Origin: VBDM01 sp035702665 | Lineage (GTDB): Bacteria > Pseudomonadota > Gammaproteobacteria > Burkholderiales > SG8-39 | Length of the DNA stretch: 64,000 nt | Assembly (NCBI GenBank): GCA_035702665.1 | Contig: DASSQD010000138.1 | Span: 1 to 64,000, forward strand | Direction: 5' to 3' | Shown here: in pieces, positions 52,521 to 61,100 of the stretch | Position numbering within the stretch: the stretch's first letter is position 1 | How the letters are laid out: the number at the start of each line of letters is the position of its first letter | The notes under the pieces: generated by a model | Seen by the model: only the letters and a program-made list of their open reading frames with translations | Database searches by the model: none | What the model was told of the DNA's origin: nothing | Made by a program: the position numbers and the translations under genes

Positions 52521-52865
52521 ATGCGTGAATACCTGAAGAATCGTTTGGCGGCCGGGTTCGCTCTCGCGCTCGCAAGTCCCGCGCTGGCTCTCGCGCAGGC
52601 GGCGCAGGGCTCCCCCTACGACTGGCGGGACTGGGGTCCCTGGCACATGTGGGGAGGCTGGGGATTCGGGTGGTTCTTTCCGCTGCTCATGATGGGTTTC
52701 ATCGTGTTGTGCGTGTTCTTCATGGCGCGAATGCTCGGGGGACACGGTCATTCGCACGGAGACCCGGCGGGTTCGGCGCTGCGGATCCTGAGCGAGCGCT
52801 TCGCGCGAGGCGAGATTTCCAAGGAGGAGTTCGAGGACAAGCGATCCGTCCTGGGGCGCCCATGA
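52521..52865 (+). CDS. SHOCT-domain membrane protein
   Basis: A 114-residue protein. The ATG at 52521 follows GGAGGCGG. Residues 1-27 form a signal-like hydrophobic segment ending LALAQ. A Trp/Gly-rich patch (DWGPWHMWGGWGFGW) precedes a strong transmembrane helix, a His-rich linker (GGHGHSHGD), and a C-terminal SHOCT helix pair (LSERFARGEISKEEFEDKR). Such proteins often lie beside copper and silver resistance genes; the molecular role is unknown. The stop overlaps the next start (ATGA). Confidence 0.85.
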   Translation: MREYLKNRLAAGFALALASPALALAQAAQGSPYDWRDWGPWHMWGGWGFGWFFPLLMMGFIVLCVFFMARMLGGHGHSHGDPAGSALRILSERFARGEISKEEFEDKRSVLGRP

Positions 52866-53059
52866 GCTACGTTTGCCCGATGCATCCGGACGTGCGGCAG
52901 CCGGACGCCGGCAAATGCCCGCACTGCAGGATGGATCTCGTTCCGGAGGGGACGAAGTTCGCGATCCTCCACCACATGGCGAGCAACCCCGTGCACATCG
53001 CCGTCATGGCCGCGCTCATGCTCGTTCTCATGGCCGCGGCGATGATGCTGATGAAATAG
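52862..53059 (+). CDS. Heavy-metal-binding-domain (HMBD) small membrane protein
   Basis: A 65-residue protein. The N-terminal half is a heavy-metal-binding domain, YVCPMHPDVRQPDAGKCPHC then RMDLVP, with the CPMHP and CPHCRM metal ligands typical of domains on CusA/CopA-type proteins. The C-terminal half is one hydrophobic, Met-rich helix (MAALMLVLMAAAMMLM). It is coupled to the SHOCT protein by ATGA. Together they suggest a membrane copper or silver handling unit without an ATPase in the same operon. Confidence 0.82.
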   Translation: MSYVCPMHPDVRQPDAGKCPHCRMDLVPEGTKFAILHHMASNPVHIAVMAALMLVLMAAAMMLMK

Positions 53060-53076
53060 CTGCGGTCGGTTTCCCG

Positions 53077-53091
53077 GAAACAAATTGTTTC
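53077..53091. promoter_or_regulatory. 15-bp palindrome before the DUF1800 gene
   Basis: GAAACAA-A-TTGTTTC is a perfect 7-bp dyad in the 76-bp gap before the DUF1800 gene. It is AT-rich, lacks a U-tract, and looks like an operator rather than a terminator. Confidence 0.4.
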
Positions 53092-53135
53092 ACGGGTCAA
53101 CGCGGCGCGGCCTGCGGCGTTGTCGTGCATCAACC

Positions 53136-54644
53136 ATGCGCACCCTCGCGATCGCGTGCGGCCTCACCGTCGTCTGCGCGTCCGCGCTCGCCGATGCACC
53201 GTCGGAGTCCGAGCTTCGCTTTCTCAACCGCGTGACCTACGGCGCCACCGCGCGCGACGTCGAGGACTACCGCGGGCTCGGGCGCGACGGCTACCTGCGC
53301 CGCCAGCTCGCCTTCCACGGCGACGAAGGGCTGCCGCGGGAAGCGCTCGCGGCAATCGCCGCGCTGCCGATCATGCATGTGCGGCCCGAAGACCTCGCGG
53401 ACAGGGTGATCGCCGCGCGCAGGGCCGCGCGCTTCAGCTCGGCCGAGGCGAAGCGCGAAAGCCGGAAGCAGCTGCAGAAGGATTTCGCGCAACTCGACTT
53501 CCAGGTGTTCGAGCGCCGCACGGTCCGCGCGCTGTATTCGCCGTATCCGCTGCAGGAGATGATGACCTGGTTCTGGTTCAACCACTTCAACGTCTTCCAG
53601 AACAAGAAGCAGGTGCGTTTCCTGCTCGCCGACTACGAAGAGCGCGCGATCCGCCCGCACGCGCTCGGCAGGTTCCGCGACTTGCTGCGCGCAGTGCTCA
53701 CGCATCCGGCGATGATGGTCTACCTCGACAACGCCGAGAACGTACGCGGCAAGGCCAACGAGAACTACGCACGCGAGCTGATGGAGCTGCACACCCTGGG
53801 CGTGGACGGCGGGTACACGCAGGCCGACGTCGAGGCGCTGGCGCGCATCCTCACCGGAGCCGGGCTCGACCTCTCCGGGCGCCGGGGTGAGCCGCGGAAC
53901 GGCCTGTTCGCTTTCTTTCCCGAGCGGCACGACCCGGGTCCGAAGGTGTTCCTCGGGCAGAGCTTCTCCGGCTCCGGGGGTTTCGCCGAGATCGAGCGCG
54001 CGCTCGACCTCCTGTGCCGGCATCCCTCGACCGCGCGCTTCGTCTCGCGCAAGCTCGCCGTGTATTTCCTCGCCGACGATCCGCCGGCCGAGGTGGTGGA
54101 GCAGATGGCGGCGACCTTCCGGAGCAGCGACGGCGACATCGCCCGCACGCTCGCGGCGCTCTTCGCCTCGCCCCGGTTCTCCGACCCGCAGTACGCGGGG
54201 AAAAAATTCAAGGACCCGGTGCAGTACGTCTATTCCTCGATCCGGCTTCTCTTCCCCGGGGACGTGCTGAAGAACTACAAGCCGCTCGCCGGCGCGCTCG
54301 CCCAGCTCGGCGAGCCGGTGTACGGCCACCAGACGCCCGAAGGCTACGGCATGAAATCGCGCGACTGGGCGAGCTCCGACCAGCTCGCCAAGCGCTTCCA
54401 GCTCGCGCGCGGATTCGCGGGCGCGCGCGCCAGGCTGTTCGTCACCGCCGAGGCGATCGACGCCGGGATCGGCGAGCCCGAGCTCGCGCAGGCGCGCCAA
54501 GCGCACCCGATCGGGCGCGAGCGCATCGAGCCGCTGGTCGCGCCCTTGCTGTCGCAGAAGACCCGGGAGGCGCTCGCGCGCGCCGGCGACCCGCAGGAAT
54601 GGGCGGCGCTCGTGCTCTCGTCTCCCGAATTCATGTACCGCTAG
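53136..54644 (+). CDS. DUF1800 protein, exported
   Basis: A 502-residue protein of the DUF1800 family. The ATG at 53136 gives a signal peptide (MRTLAIACGLTVVCASALAD); a longer in-frame version lacks one. Family pieces include RFLNRVTYGATARDVEDY, EMMTWFWFNHFNVFQNKK, NENYARELMELHTLGVDGG and YTQADVEALARILTGAG. The biochemical role is not established; the gene is nearly always paired with a DUF1501 gene, as here. No strong ribosome site is visible. Confidence 0.9.
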   Translation: MRTLAIACGLTVVCASALADAPSESELRFLNRVTYGATARDVEDYRGLGRDGYLRRQLAFHGDEGLPREALAAIAALPIMHVRPEDLADRVIAARRAARFSSAEAKRESRKQLQKDFAQLDFQVFERRTVRALYSPYPLQEMMTWFWFNHFNVFQNKKQVRFLLADYEERAIRPHALGRFRDLLRAVLTHPAMMVYLDNAENVRGKANENYARELMELHTLGVDGGYTQADVEALARILTGAGLDLSGRRGEPRNGLFAFFPERHDPGPKVFLGQSFSGSGGFAEIERALDLLCRHPSTARFVSRKLAVYFLADDPPAEVVEQMAATFRSSDGDIARTLAALFASPRFSDPQYAGKKFKDPVQYVYSSIRLLFPGDVLKNYKPLAGALAQLGEPVYGHQTPEGYGMKSRDWASSDQLAKRFQLARGFAGARARLFVTAEAIDAGIGEPELAQARQAHPIGRERIEPLVAPLLSQKTREALARAGDPQEWAALVLSSPEFMYR

Positions 54645-54652
54645 GAGGTCGC

Positions 54653-55858
54653 ATGGACCGGAGGCATTTCGTTCGCTCGTCGTTGGGGAGCGCGCTTGCG
54701 CTCGCGGGAGGGCGCCTGTGGGCCGCGCCTGCCGCGGGCGGCACCAAGCTCCTCGTCGTCATGCTGCGCGGCGCCTATGACGGCGCGAGCCTGCTGGTGC
54801 CGTATTCGAGCGAGTTCTACTACCGCGCTCGCCCGGGCATCGCCGTGCCGCGTCCCGGCTCGGGCGATCCGAACGCGTCGATCCGGCTCGACGCCGATTG
54901 GGCGCTGAACGCTTCGGCCAAGGACGCGCTGTATCCGATCTACGCCCGGAAGCAGCTCGCGTTCGTCCCGTTCTGCGGCAGCAGCGACACCTCGCGCAGC
55001 CACTTCCAGGCGCAGGACCTGATGGAGATGGGCCAGGGGGAAGGCGGCGCGCCCGACTACTCGAGCGGGTTCCTCAACCGGCTGGTGCAGGCGCTGGGCA
55101 GCGACCCGCGCGCGGGAGGCGTCGCGTTCACGAGCAACCTGACGCTCGCGTTCAAGGGTGCGGCGGCGGTGCCCAACGTGTCGCTCCGGGGCGGCGCGCG
55201 CAACCCTTTGCCGCAAGGGGAAGGCGAGCGCATCGCCGCGATGTACGAAGGCACCCCGCTCGCCGCCGTCGCGGCCGCGGGCATAGAGACGCGGCGCGAG
55301 GTGTCGCAGCAGCTGATGACCGAGATGGCGGAGTCGGCGCGCGGCGCCGGCCCGGCGCGGGCGTTCGAGAGCCGGGCGCGCATCGTCGGCAAGCTCATGC
55401 GCGGCAAGGCGGCGTACTCGATCGGCTTCGTCGACGTCGGCGGCTGGGACACGCACGTGAACCAGGGCTCGGCCCAGGGCGCGCTCGCGACGAACCTCGA
55501 AGGACTGACGTCGGGGCTGGCCGCCTTCGCCCAGGAAATGGGTCCCTTGTGGCCGGGCACCGTGGTGGTCGTGACGTCGGAGTTCGGACGCACCGCGCGC
55601 GAGAACGGCAACCGCGGCACCGACCACGGGCACGGCAACGCGCTGTGGGTGCTGGGCGGCGGCGTCGCCGGCGGGCGGATCGCCGGCGCGCAGGTCCCCG
55701 TCGACGAGGCGCACCTTTACCAGAATCGCGACTTCCCGGTGCTGAACGACTACCGCTCGGTGCTCGCACACCTGTTCGCGCGCATGTACGGCCTCGACGG
55801 GGCGCGCCTGGATCGCGTCCTGCCCGGAGCGAAGCCGCAGGACTTCGCCCTCCTCTAG
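54653..55858 (+). CDS. DUF1501 protein, Tat-type signal
   Basis: A 401-residue member of DUF1501, a distant relative of sulfatase/alkaline phosphatase-like folds. The N-terminus MDRRHFVRSSLGSALALAGG has a twin-arginine motif, so folded export with a cofactor is likely. Conserved blocks are LLVVMLRGAYDGASLLVPYS, SSDTSRSHFQAQDLMEMG, FVDVGGWDTHVNQGS and FGRTARENGNRGTDHGHGNA with clustered His/Asp typical of a metal site. AGGAGG lies at 54643-54648, 8 bases after the DUF1800 stop. Confidence 0.9.
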   Translation: MDRRHFVRSSLGSALALAGGRLWAAPAAGGTKLLVVMLRGAYDGASLLVPYSSEFYYRARPGIAVPRPGSGDPNASIRLDADWALNASAKDALYPIYARKQLAFVPFCGSSDTSRSHFQAQDLMEMGQGEGGAPDYSSGFLNRLVQALGSDPRAGGVAFTSNLTLAFKGAAAVPNVSLRGGARNPLPQGEGERIAAMYEGTPLAAVAAAGIETRREVSQQLMTEMAESARGAGPARAFESRARIVGKLMRGKAAYSIGFVDVGGWDTHVNQGSAQGALATNLEGLTSGLAAFAQEMGPLWPGTVVVVTSEFGRTARENGNRGTDHGHGNALWVLGGGVAGGRIAGAQVPVDEAHLYQNRDFPVLNDYRSVLAHLFARMYGLDGARLDRVLPGAKPQDFALL

Positions 55859-55902
55859 ACCTCAGTCCAGACGGCGGGTTGCTATGATGCGCCTGTCGCA
55901 CC

Positions 55903-56835
55903 ATGTCCGAACCGCGCCTCGACCACTTCGCAAGCCTCGGTCCCCACGGATTCCATCGCGTCGCCTACGCGGAGTGGGGCGATCATGACGCGCGGCACCT
56001 GGTCGTGTGCGTGCACGGCCTCACGCGCAATTGCCGCGATTTCGACGAGCTCGCCTCCTACCTCGCGGTGCGCGGCTGCCGCGTCGTGTGCATGGACGTC
56101 GTCGGGCGCGGTGACAGCGACTGGCTGGAGAACAAGGCGGACTACGGCTTCGCGCAATACGTCGCCGACGCGGCGGCGCTCCTCGCGCGAATAACCGCGC
56201 CCAAGGCCACGCTCCTCAGCAGGCTGCAGGGCGAAGGAACGGCTCACAAGATAGACTGGGTCGGCACTTCGATGGGCGGCTTGATCGGCATGATGGTCGC
56301 GGCCGAGCCCCGCTCGCCGATCCGGCACCTCGTGCTGAACGACGTCGGGCCGCTCATTCCCTGGTCCGCGCTTGCGCGCCTCAAGCTCACGTCGATAGGA
56401 GAAAGCACCCGCTTCGAGAGCCTCGAACAGGTCGAGGCCTATCTTCGCGACGCCTGCACCTCCTTCGGCCCGCTGAAGGACCGGCAGTGGCGCAGGCTCG
56501 CCGCTCACGGCTCGCGCCGCGGTTCCGACGGCAGATACACGCTCGCCCACGACCCGGCGATCGTGAGCACGCTGCGCTCGGGCGGCGGGGCGGGCGTCGC
56601 CTTCGGCGCCGATTTCTTCTTCGGGATCGACCTGTGGAAGATCTGGGACGCGGTGAAGTGCCCGACCCTGGTCCTGCGGGGCGCGCAATCCGATCTGCTG
56701 CTCGAGTCCACCGTCGGGCAGATGCGGACGCGCGGGCCCGCGGTGCAAGCGGTGGAGTTCCCGGGAGTGGGCCACGCCCCCTGGCTGATGAGCGAAGAGC
56801 AGATACGCCCGGTCGCGGATTTCCTGCTCGGATGA
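55903..56835 (+). CDS. Alpha/beta-hydrolase
   Basis: A 310-residue alpha/beta-hydrolase. The oxyanion-loop motif is CVHGLTRNCRDF, the nucleophile elbow is WVGTSMGGLIGM, the acid is expected in the LVLRGAQSDLL strand and the histidine in FPGVGHAPWL. There is no signal peptide. A TATGAT hexamer lies at 55883-55888, just upstream. Its stop is coupled (ATGA) to the PanE-like reductase gene. Substrate unknown. Confidence 0.9.
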   Translation: MSEPRLDHFASLGPHGFHRVAYAEWGDHDARHLVVCVHGLTRNCRDFDELASYLAVRGCRVVCMDVVGRGDSDWLENKADYGFAQYVADAAALLARITAPKATLLSRLQGEGTAHKIDWVGTSMGGLIGMMVAAEPRSPIRHLVLNDVGPLIPWSALARLKLTSIGESTRFESLEQVEAYLRDACTSFGPLKDRQWRRLAAHGSRRGSDGRYTLAHDPAIVSTLRSGGGAGVAFGADFFFGIDLWKIWDAVKCPTLVLRGAQSDLLLESTVGQMRTRGPAVQAVEFPGVGHAPWLMSEEQIRPVADFLLG

Positions 56836-57803
56836 GAGTCTGCGTCGTCGGGGCCGGCGCCATCGGAGGGCTCGTCGCCTCGGGCTTCGCGCGCGCCGGG
56901 CACGAGGTCTGCCTGGTCGCGCGCGGCGCGCAGCTGGCCGCGCTGCGCGCGCACGGCCTGACGCTGCTCTCCGGGACGAAGCGCGAGGTCTTCCGACTCC
57001 CCGCGTCCGACGAGCCTTCCGACTTCGACCCTCAGGACACGGTCTTCATCTGCCTCAAGACGCATTCGATCGCGGCGATGCTGCCGCGGACGAAAAAGCT
57101 CCTCGGGCCGGATACCGTCGTCGTCCCCGCGATCAACGGCCTGCCCTGGTGGTATTTCTACCGCGAGGGCGGCAGGCTGGACGGCCAGCCGGTCGCCTGC
57201 CTCGACCCTGCGGGCACGCTCTTCGGGGCGCTCGACCCCGCGCGCATCCTCGGCTGCGTGGTGCACGCCGCGGCCGAAGTCCCCGAGCCGGGCACGGTGC
57301 GCCACACGGCGGGCAAGGTGTTCCTGATCGGCGAGCCCGACCGCTCGAGATCGGCGCGCGCGGAGCGCCTCGTCGCCGTGATGAACGCCGCGGGCTTCGA
57401 GGCGAGCCTCGCCGCCGACATCCGGCTCGAGATCTGGATCAAGCTGATCGGCAATGTCTCGTACAATCCGGTTGCGGCGCTCGCGCTCGCCCACATGAAC
57501 GACATCCACGGGAGCGAACCCCTGCTCGGCCTGATCCGCAAGATGATGGAGGAGGCGATGCGCGTCGCCGAGGCCTACGGAGTGCGCATACCGATGACCG
57601 TCGACGAGCGCATCGGCGTGGCGAAGAAGCTCGCCGGCGCCAAGATCTCGATGCACCAGGACGTCGAGCGGCGCCGCCCGCTGGAGGTCGACGCGATCGT
57701 CGGCGCGGTCGTCGAGCTGGCTCGCCGGGCGGCGATCACCACCCCGCTGATCGACGCGGTGTGGGCGCTCATCGCCGAGCGCGCCAAGCACCTCGACCGA
57801 TGA
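56832..57803 (+). CDS. Ketopantoate reductase family (PanE/ApbA-like) oxidoreductase
   Basis: A 323-residue NAD(P)H-dependent 2-dehydropantoate reductase-like enzyme with the dinucleotide loop VVGAGAIGGLVASGFARAG at the N-terminus, the catalytic lysine region IWIKLIGNVSYNPVAAL and the C-terminal RRRPLEVDAIVGAVVELA. True PanE reduces ketopantoate; the panB-panC genes at 61-62.7 kb make a pantothenate role possible, but the operon partners (a hydrolase and a membrane fusion protein) suggest a paralogue acting on another 2-oxo acid. It is coupled by ATGA on both sides. Confidence 0.87.
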   Translation: MRVCVVGAGAIGGLVASGFARAGHEVCLVARGAQLAALRAHGLTLLSGTKREVFRLPASDEPSDFDPQDTVFICLKTHSIAAMLPRTKKLLGPDTVVVPAINGLPWWYFYREGGRLDGQPVACLDPAGTLFGALDPARILGCVVHAAAEVPEPGTVRHTAGKVFLIGEPDRSRSARAERLVAVMNAAGFEASLAADIRLEIWIKLIGNVSYNPVAALALAHMNDIHGSEPLLGLIRKMMEEAMRVAEAYGVRIPMTVDERIGVAKKLAGAKISMHQDVERRRPLEVDAIVGAVVELARRAAITTPLIDAVWALIAERAKHLDR

Positions 57804-59752
57804 AGCAGCCTCTCCGGACCTTCGTCGAGCGCGCCTTCGGCACGGACCTGCGCACGCTCGCCCTGTTCCGCGCGGCGTTGGGCGCGGTGCTGCTCGCCGA
57901 CCTCGCGTTCCGGGCGATGAATCTGCGCACCTTCTACACCGATTTCGGCGTGATGCCGCGCGACTGGATGGTGAACGTCAACGGCCTGTGGCGCCTCACG
58001 CTGCACGCGGCCAACGGCGAGCTGTGGTGGGCGGCGCTGCTGTTCGGTGTCGAGGCGCTCGCCGCGGTCGCCCTCCTCGTCGGCTGGCGCACGCGGCTCG
58101 CCAACGTCGTCGTGTTCGTGCTTCACGGCTCGCTGCTCAACCGCGACATCCTCGTGCTCTTCGGCGGCGACCCGCTGATCATGTGCCTGCTTTTCTGGGG
58201 CATGTTCCTGCCGCTCGGGGCGCGCTGGAGCGTCGACGCGGCGCTCGGCCGCAAGCCCCTGGAGGCGAACACGCACCTGTCCTGGGCCTCCGCCGGGCTG
58301 CTGTCGCAGGTGCTCTCGGTGTATTTCTTCAGCGCCCTGCTGAAGACCGGGCGCGAATGGTGGCCCGACGGCACTGCGGTCTGGTACGCGCTGTCGATCG
58401 ACGGCTACGTCAGCCCCCTGGGCGAGTGGCTCCGGGGTTTCTCGCCGGTGACCCATGCGCTCACCCACTTCGTCTATTTCCTCGAGCTGCTCGGGCCGCC
58501 GCTCGCGATCCTGCCGTACCTGCTGGGACTCGCCGCCGCGCGCCTCTACGCGCTCGCCGACAGAGCCCGCCTGGGGGTGATGACGCTGCTCGCGCTGATG
58601 CACGTCGGCTTCATCGTCTTTCTCTCGATCGGGCCCTTTCCCTTCATCAGCCTCGCGTCGCTCACGGCGCTGACGGGCGGGTGGGTGTGGGACGCGCTCG
58701 CCCGGGCGGCGCGCAGGGCGCAGCCCCGCGCGCTGCAGATCTACTACGACCGCGACTGCGGCTTCTGCCTCAAGACGGTGCTGCTGATGCGCACCTTCCT
58801 GCTCCTCCCGGCGGCGGAGATCGCGCCCGCGCAGGACACGCAGCGCGCCCGCGTCCTGCTCGAGGCGAACAACTCCTGGGTGGTGCTCGAGGACGACCGC
58901 GCGTGGCTCAAGTGGCCGGCCTTCGTGGTGCTGCTGCGGCGCTCGGTCCTGTTCTTCTGGCTCGGCCGGCTGCTGTCGGGGAAATGGGCGGTCGGGCCCG
59001 GCAACGCGGCGTACGACTTAGTCGCGCGCCAACGCGGCGCGCTCGGCCGCGCGACCGCGCGGCTGCTGCCTTTCCACGAGCGCAGCCTGGCGGCGGGCCC
59101 CGCGGGCGCCGGCTGCGTCGGCGTGTTCTTCGTCGCGCTGACCGCGTGGAACCTGTGGGGCGCCTGGGGCCTCGCGGGCCTTGCCCTCGCCGTCGCGGCG
59201 ATCGGGGCCCTGCGCCTGCGCGACCGGATCATGCATTTCTTCGCCGCGGCGCTGGTGCTCGCGTTCCTCGCTTGGAACCTGTGCACGGTCCGCGCTCTTC
59301 CGCCGCGCCTGTACGTCGCCCTCACGCCCCCGTTCAGCCTGCTGCGCGTCGACCAGCTTTGGGACATGTTCGCGCCCTTTCCCTCGAAGGAGGACGGCTG
59401 GTTCGTGCTTCCGGCCGAGCTCTCCGACGGGCGCCAGATCGACCTGCTCCATCCCGAGCGCGGCGCGCCGAGCTACGACAAGCCGCGCCGCGTCGCGAAC
59501 GAGTGGCCCGACGTGCGCTGGCACAAGTACCTCGAGCGCATCTGGAGCGCGCAGTTCGCCTCCGCGCGCCTCTACTACGGGCGCTTTCTCTGCCGCAGCT
59601 GGAACAGGGCGGACTCCCCGGGTCCGCGCCTGCGCACCTTCAGGATCATCTACATGCTGGAGATGTCCGTGCCCGAGGGACAGACGCCGCGCGTCGAGCA
59701 GCGCGTCCTGTGGCAGCACGACTGCGGGCTCCCCACGCCGCCCGCGACCTGA
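57800..59752 (+). CDS. HTTM domain - DCC thiol-oxidoreductase fusion membrane protein
   Basis: A 650-residue membrane protein. Residues 1-300 form an HTTM domain (the four-plus-helix module shared with vitamin K-dependent gamma-carboxylase), with LFRAALGAVLLADLAFRAM, LHGSLLNRDILVLFGGDPL and FISLASLTALTGG. A DCC domain follows from about 311, opening IYYDRDCGFC with Cys320-x-x-Cys323 and its usual LLRRSVLFFWLGRLLSG region. Then come two to three more helices (about 448-510) and a soluble C-terminal domain. The start overlaps the PanE-like stop (ATGA). The substrate is unknown. Confidence 0.85.
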   Translation: MKQPLRTFVERAFGTDLRTLALFRAALGAVLLADLAFRAMNLRTFYTDFGVMPRDWMVNVNGLWRLTLHAANGELWWAALLFGVEALAAVALLVGWRTRLANVVVFVLHGSLLNRDILVLFGGDPLIMCLLFWGMFLPLGARWSVDAALGRKPLEANTHLSWASAGLLSQVLSVYFFSALLKTGREWWPDGTAVWYALSIDGYVSPLGEWLRGFSPVTHALTHFVYFLELLGPPLAILPYLLGLAAARLYALADRARLGVMTLLALMHVGFIVFLSIGPFPFISLASLTALTGGWVWDALARAARRAQPRALQIYYDRDCGFCLKTVLLMRTFLLLPAAEIAPAQDTQRARVLLEANNSWVVLEDDRAWLKWPAFVVLLRRSVLFFWLGRLLSGKWAVGPGNAAYDLVARQRGALGRATARLLPFHERSLAAGPAGAGCVGVFFVALTAWNLWGAWGLAGLALAVAAIGALRLRDRIMHFFAAALVLAFLAWNLCTVRALPPRLYVALTPPFSLLRVDQLWDMFAPFPSKEDGWFVLPAELSDGRQIDLLHPERGAPSYDKPRRVANEWPDVRWHKYLERIWSAQFASARLYYGRFLCRSWNRADSPGPRLRTFRIIYMLEMSVPEGQTPRVEQRVLWQHDCGLPTPPAT

Positions 59753-59753
59753 T

Positions 59754-60791
59754 TCAGCGCAGCGCGTGCGCCGCGAGCAGGGCGGCGGTGAACACGAGAA
59801 GCGCGCCGGCCTGATGCGCGGCGGCGAGCGGAACCGGCACCGCGAACAGGAGCGTCGATATCCCGAGAGCGATCTGGATGACGATGGTTCCCAACAACAG
59901 ATCGCCTGCGAATCTGGCGCGCGGCGATACCGCAGCCCGGCGCACCCACAGCCAGAACCACGGCACGAGAAACGCGAGCAGCCAGGCGATCAGCCGGTGG
60001 TCGAATTGAACGGTCGCGATATTGCTGAAGAAGTTCAGATACCAGGGCTCGATCACGAACATCCCCGGCGGTGCGAGGTGACCGTTCATCAGCGGGAAGG
60101 TGTTGTATGCGAGTCCCGCGCGGATTCCGGCGACCAAGCTGCCCGAGAGCGCTTGGATGAAGACGAGCGTAACGAGCGCCAAGGCGAAGCGGCGCAGCGC
60201 TCTCGGCGCCTCGGTCGCGCGCGGCGTGAGGAGATCGAGCGCGACCCACACCATTGCCGCGTAGATGAGGAGGGCGAGCGAGAGGTGCGCGGCGAGACGG
60301 TACTGCGATACCCGCGGATCGTCGACCAGGCCCGATTGCACCATGTACCAGCCCAGCGCGCCCTGCAATCCGCCGAGCGCGAATATCGCCGCGAGCCTCC
60401 ACGCCAGGGCGCGCCCGATTCTGCGGCGAGCGACGAACCAGAGCAGGGGCAAGAGAAACGCGGCGCCGATCAACCGGCCGAGAAGCCGGTGCGCGTACTC
60501 CCACCAGAAGATGCGCTTGAATCCGGCAAGATCCATCGCGGGATTGACGAGCCGGAACTCGGGAGTCTGCCGGTACTTGCCGAACACTTCGCGCCACTCG
60601 TCATCGCCGAGCGGCGGCACAGCGCCGACGATCGGCTGCCACTCGACGATGGACAGTCCGGAATGCGTGAGGCGCGTGATGCCTCCGACCACCACCATCG
60701 CGAACACGAGGGCGCAGCACACGAGCAGCCAGATCGCGACTGGATTCGGCACTCGGCCGTGCATTTCGACACTGGATGGTCCGCTTGACAT
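59754..60791 (-). CDS. ctaA: Heme A synthase (COX15/CtaA)
   Basis: A 345-residue, eight-helix enzyme that oxidises heme O to heme A for cytochrome c oxidase. Heme-binding and catalytic histidines are visible in ITRLTHSGLSIVEW, WWEYAHRLLGR, QFDHRLIAWLLAF and AAHQAGALLVFTAA; the NPAMDLAGFKRIFWWEYAHR block is a COX15 signature. No oxidase or ctaB gene is adjacent. An inner ATG (MHGRVPNP) is an alternative start. It is convergent with the HTTM-DCC gene and divergent from the small gene at 60864. Confidence 0.93.
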   Translation of the reverse strand: MSSGPSSVEMHGRVPNPVAIWLLVCCALVFAMVVVGGITRLTHSGLSIVEWQPIVGAVPPLGDDEWREVFGKYRQTPEFRLVNPAMDLAGFKRIFWWEYAHRLLGRLIGAAFLLPLLWFVARRRIGRALAWRLAAIFALGGLQGALGWYMVQSGLVDDPRVSQYRLAAHLSLALLIYAAMVWVALDLLTPRATEAPRALRRFALALVTLVFIQALSGSLVAGIRAGLAYNTFPLMNGHLAPPGMFVIEPWYLNFFSNIATVQFDHRLIAWLLAFLVPWFWLWVRRAAVSPRARFAGDLLLGTIVIQIALGISTLLFAVPVPLAAAHQAGALLVFTAALLAAHALR

Positions 60792-60798
60792 GGGTTAA
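60785..60798. promoter_or_regulatory. TTGACA / imperfect FNR-like dyad
   Basis: TTGACATGGGTTAA is one base from the TTGAC-N4-GTCAA palindrome seen at 52446. It overlaps the ctaA start codon and may instead be only the -35 (TTGACA) of the 60864 gene, for which no good -10 is seen. Confidence 0.3.
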
Positions 60799-60863
60799 AG
60801 TAGCACGGGATTCTGGGGAGGGTCTCGTTGCCCCGCTGGCTGGTTCGGCAAGAGGAGGCTGGC

Positions 60864-61100
60864 ATGTTTGCAATCGTTTACAAATCGGACGGCGTTCCGA
60901 TCTGCGTGCAGGTCCCGGGCGTGTCACCGGACCCCGTCGTGGTCTGGACTTCGGAGAATGCGGCCAAGGCCTTCATCGACAGCAAGGGCGGCGCCGCCGA
61001 GTTCCAGCCGGTCTCCGTGAACGAGCAGTCGATGGAAAAGATGGCCAAGGCGCTCGGCTGCCCGGTCGAGAAGCTGATGGTCGAGCCGTATCCCTCCTAG
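60864..61100 (+). CDS. Small conserved-looking hypothetical protein (78 aa)
   Basis: I do not recognise this protein. The ATG at 60864 follows AGAGGAGG (60851-60858). The product starts MFAIVYKSDGVPICVQVPG and has no hydrophobic helix or signal peptide. A central WTSENAAKAFIDSKGGAAEF and a final GCPVEKLMVEPYP suggest a compact alpha/beta fold. It is alone between ctaA (divergent) and panC (convergent). Confidence 0.7.
   Translation: MFAIVYKSDGVPICVQVPGVSPDPVVVWTSENAAKAFIDSKGGAAEFQPVSVNEQSMEKMAKALGCPVEKLMVEPYPS

Noticed and set aside
48885..53059. tRNA-Leu as an insertion point for the ars/metal region
   Set aside because: The position is suggestive, but no integrase, transposase or repeated tRNA 3' end is visible between 48972 and about 53100, so integration at the tRNA cannot be supported.
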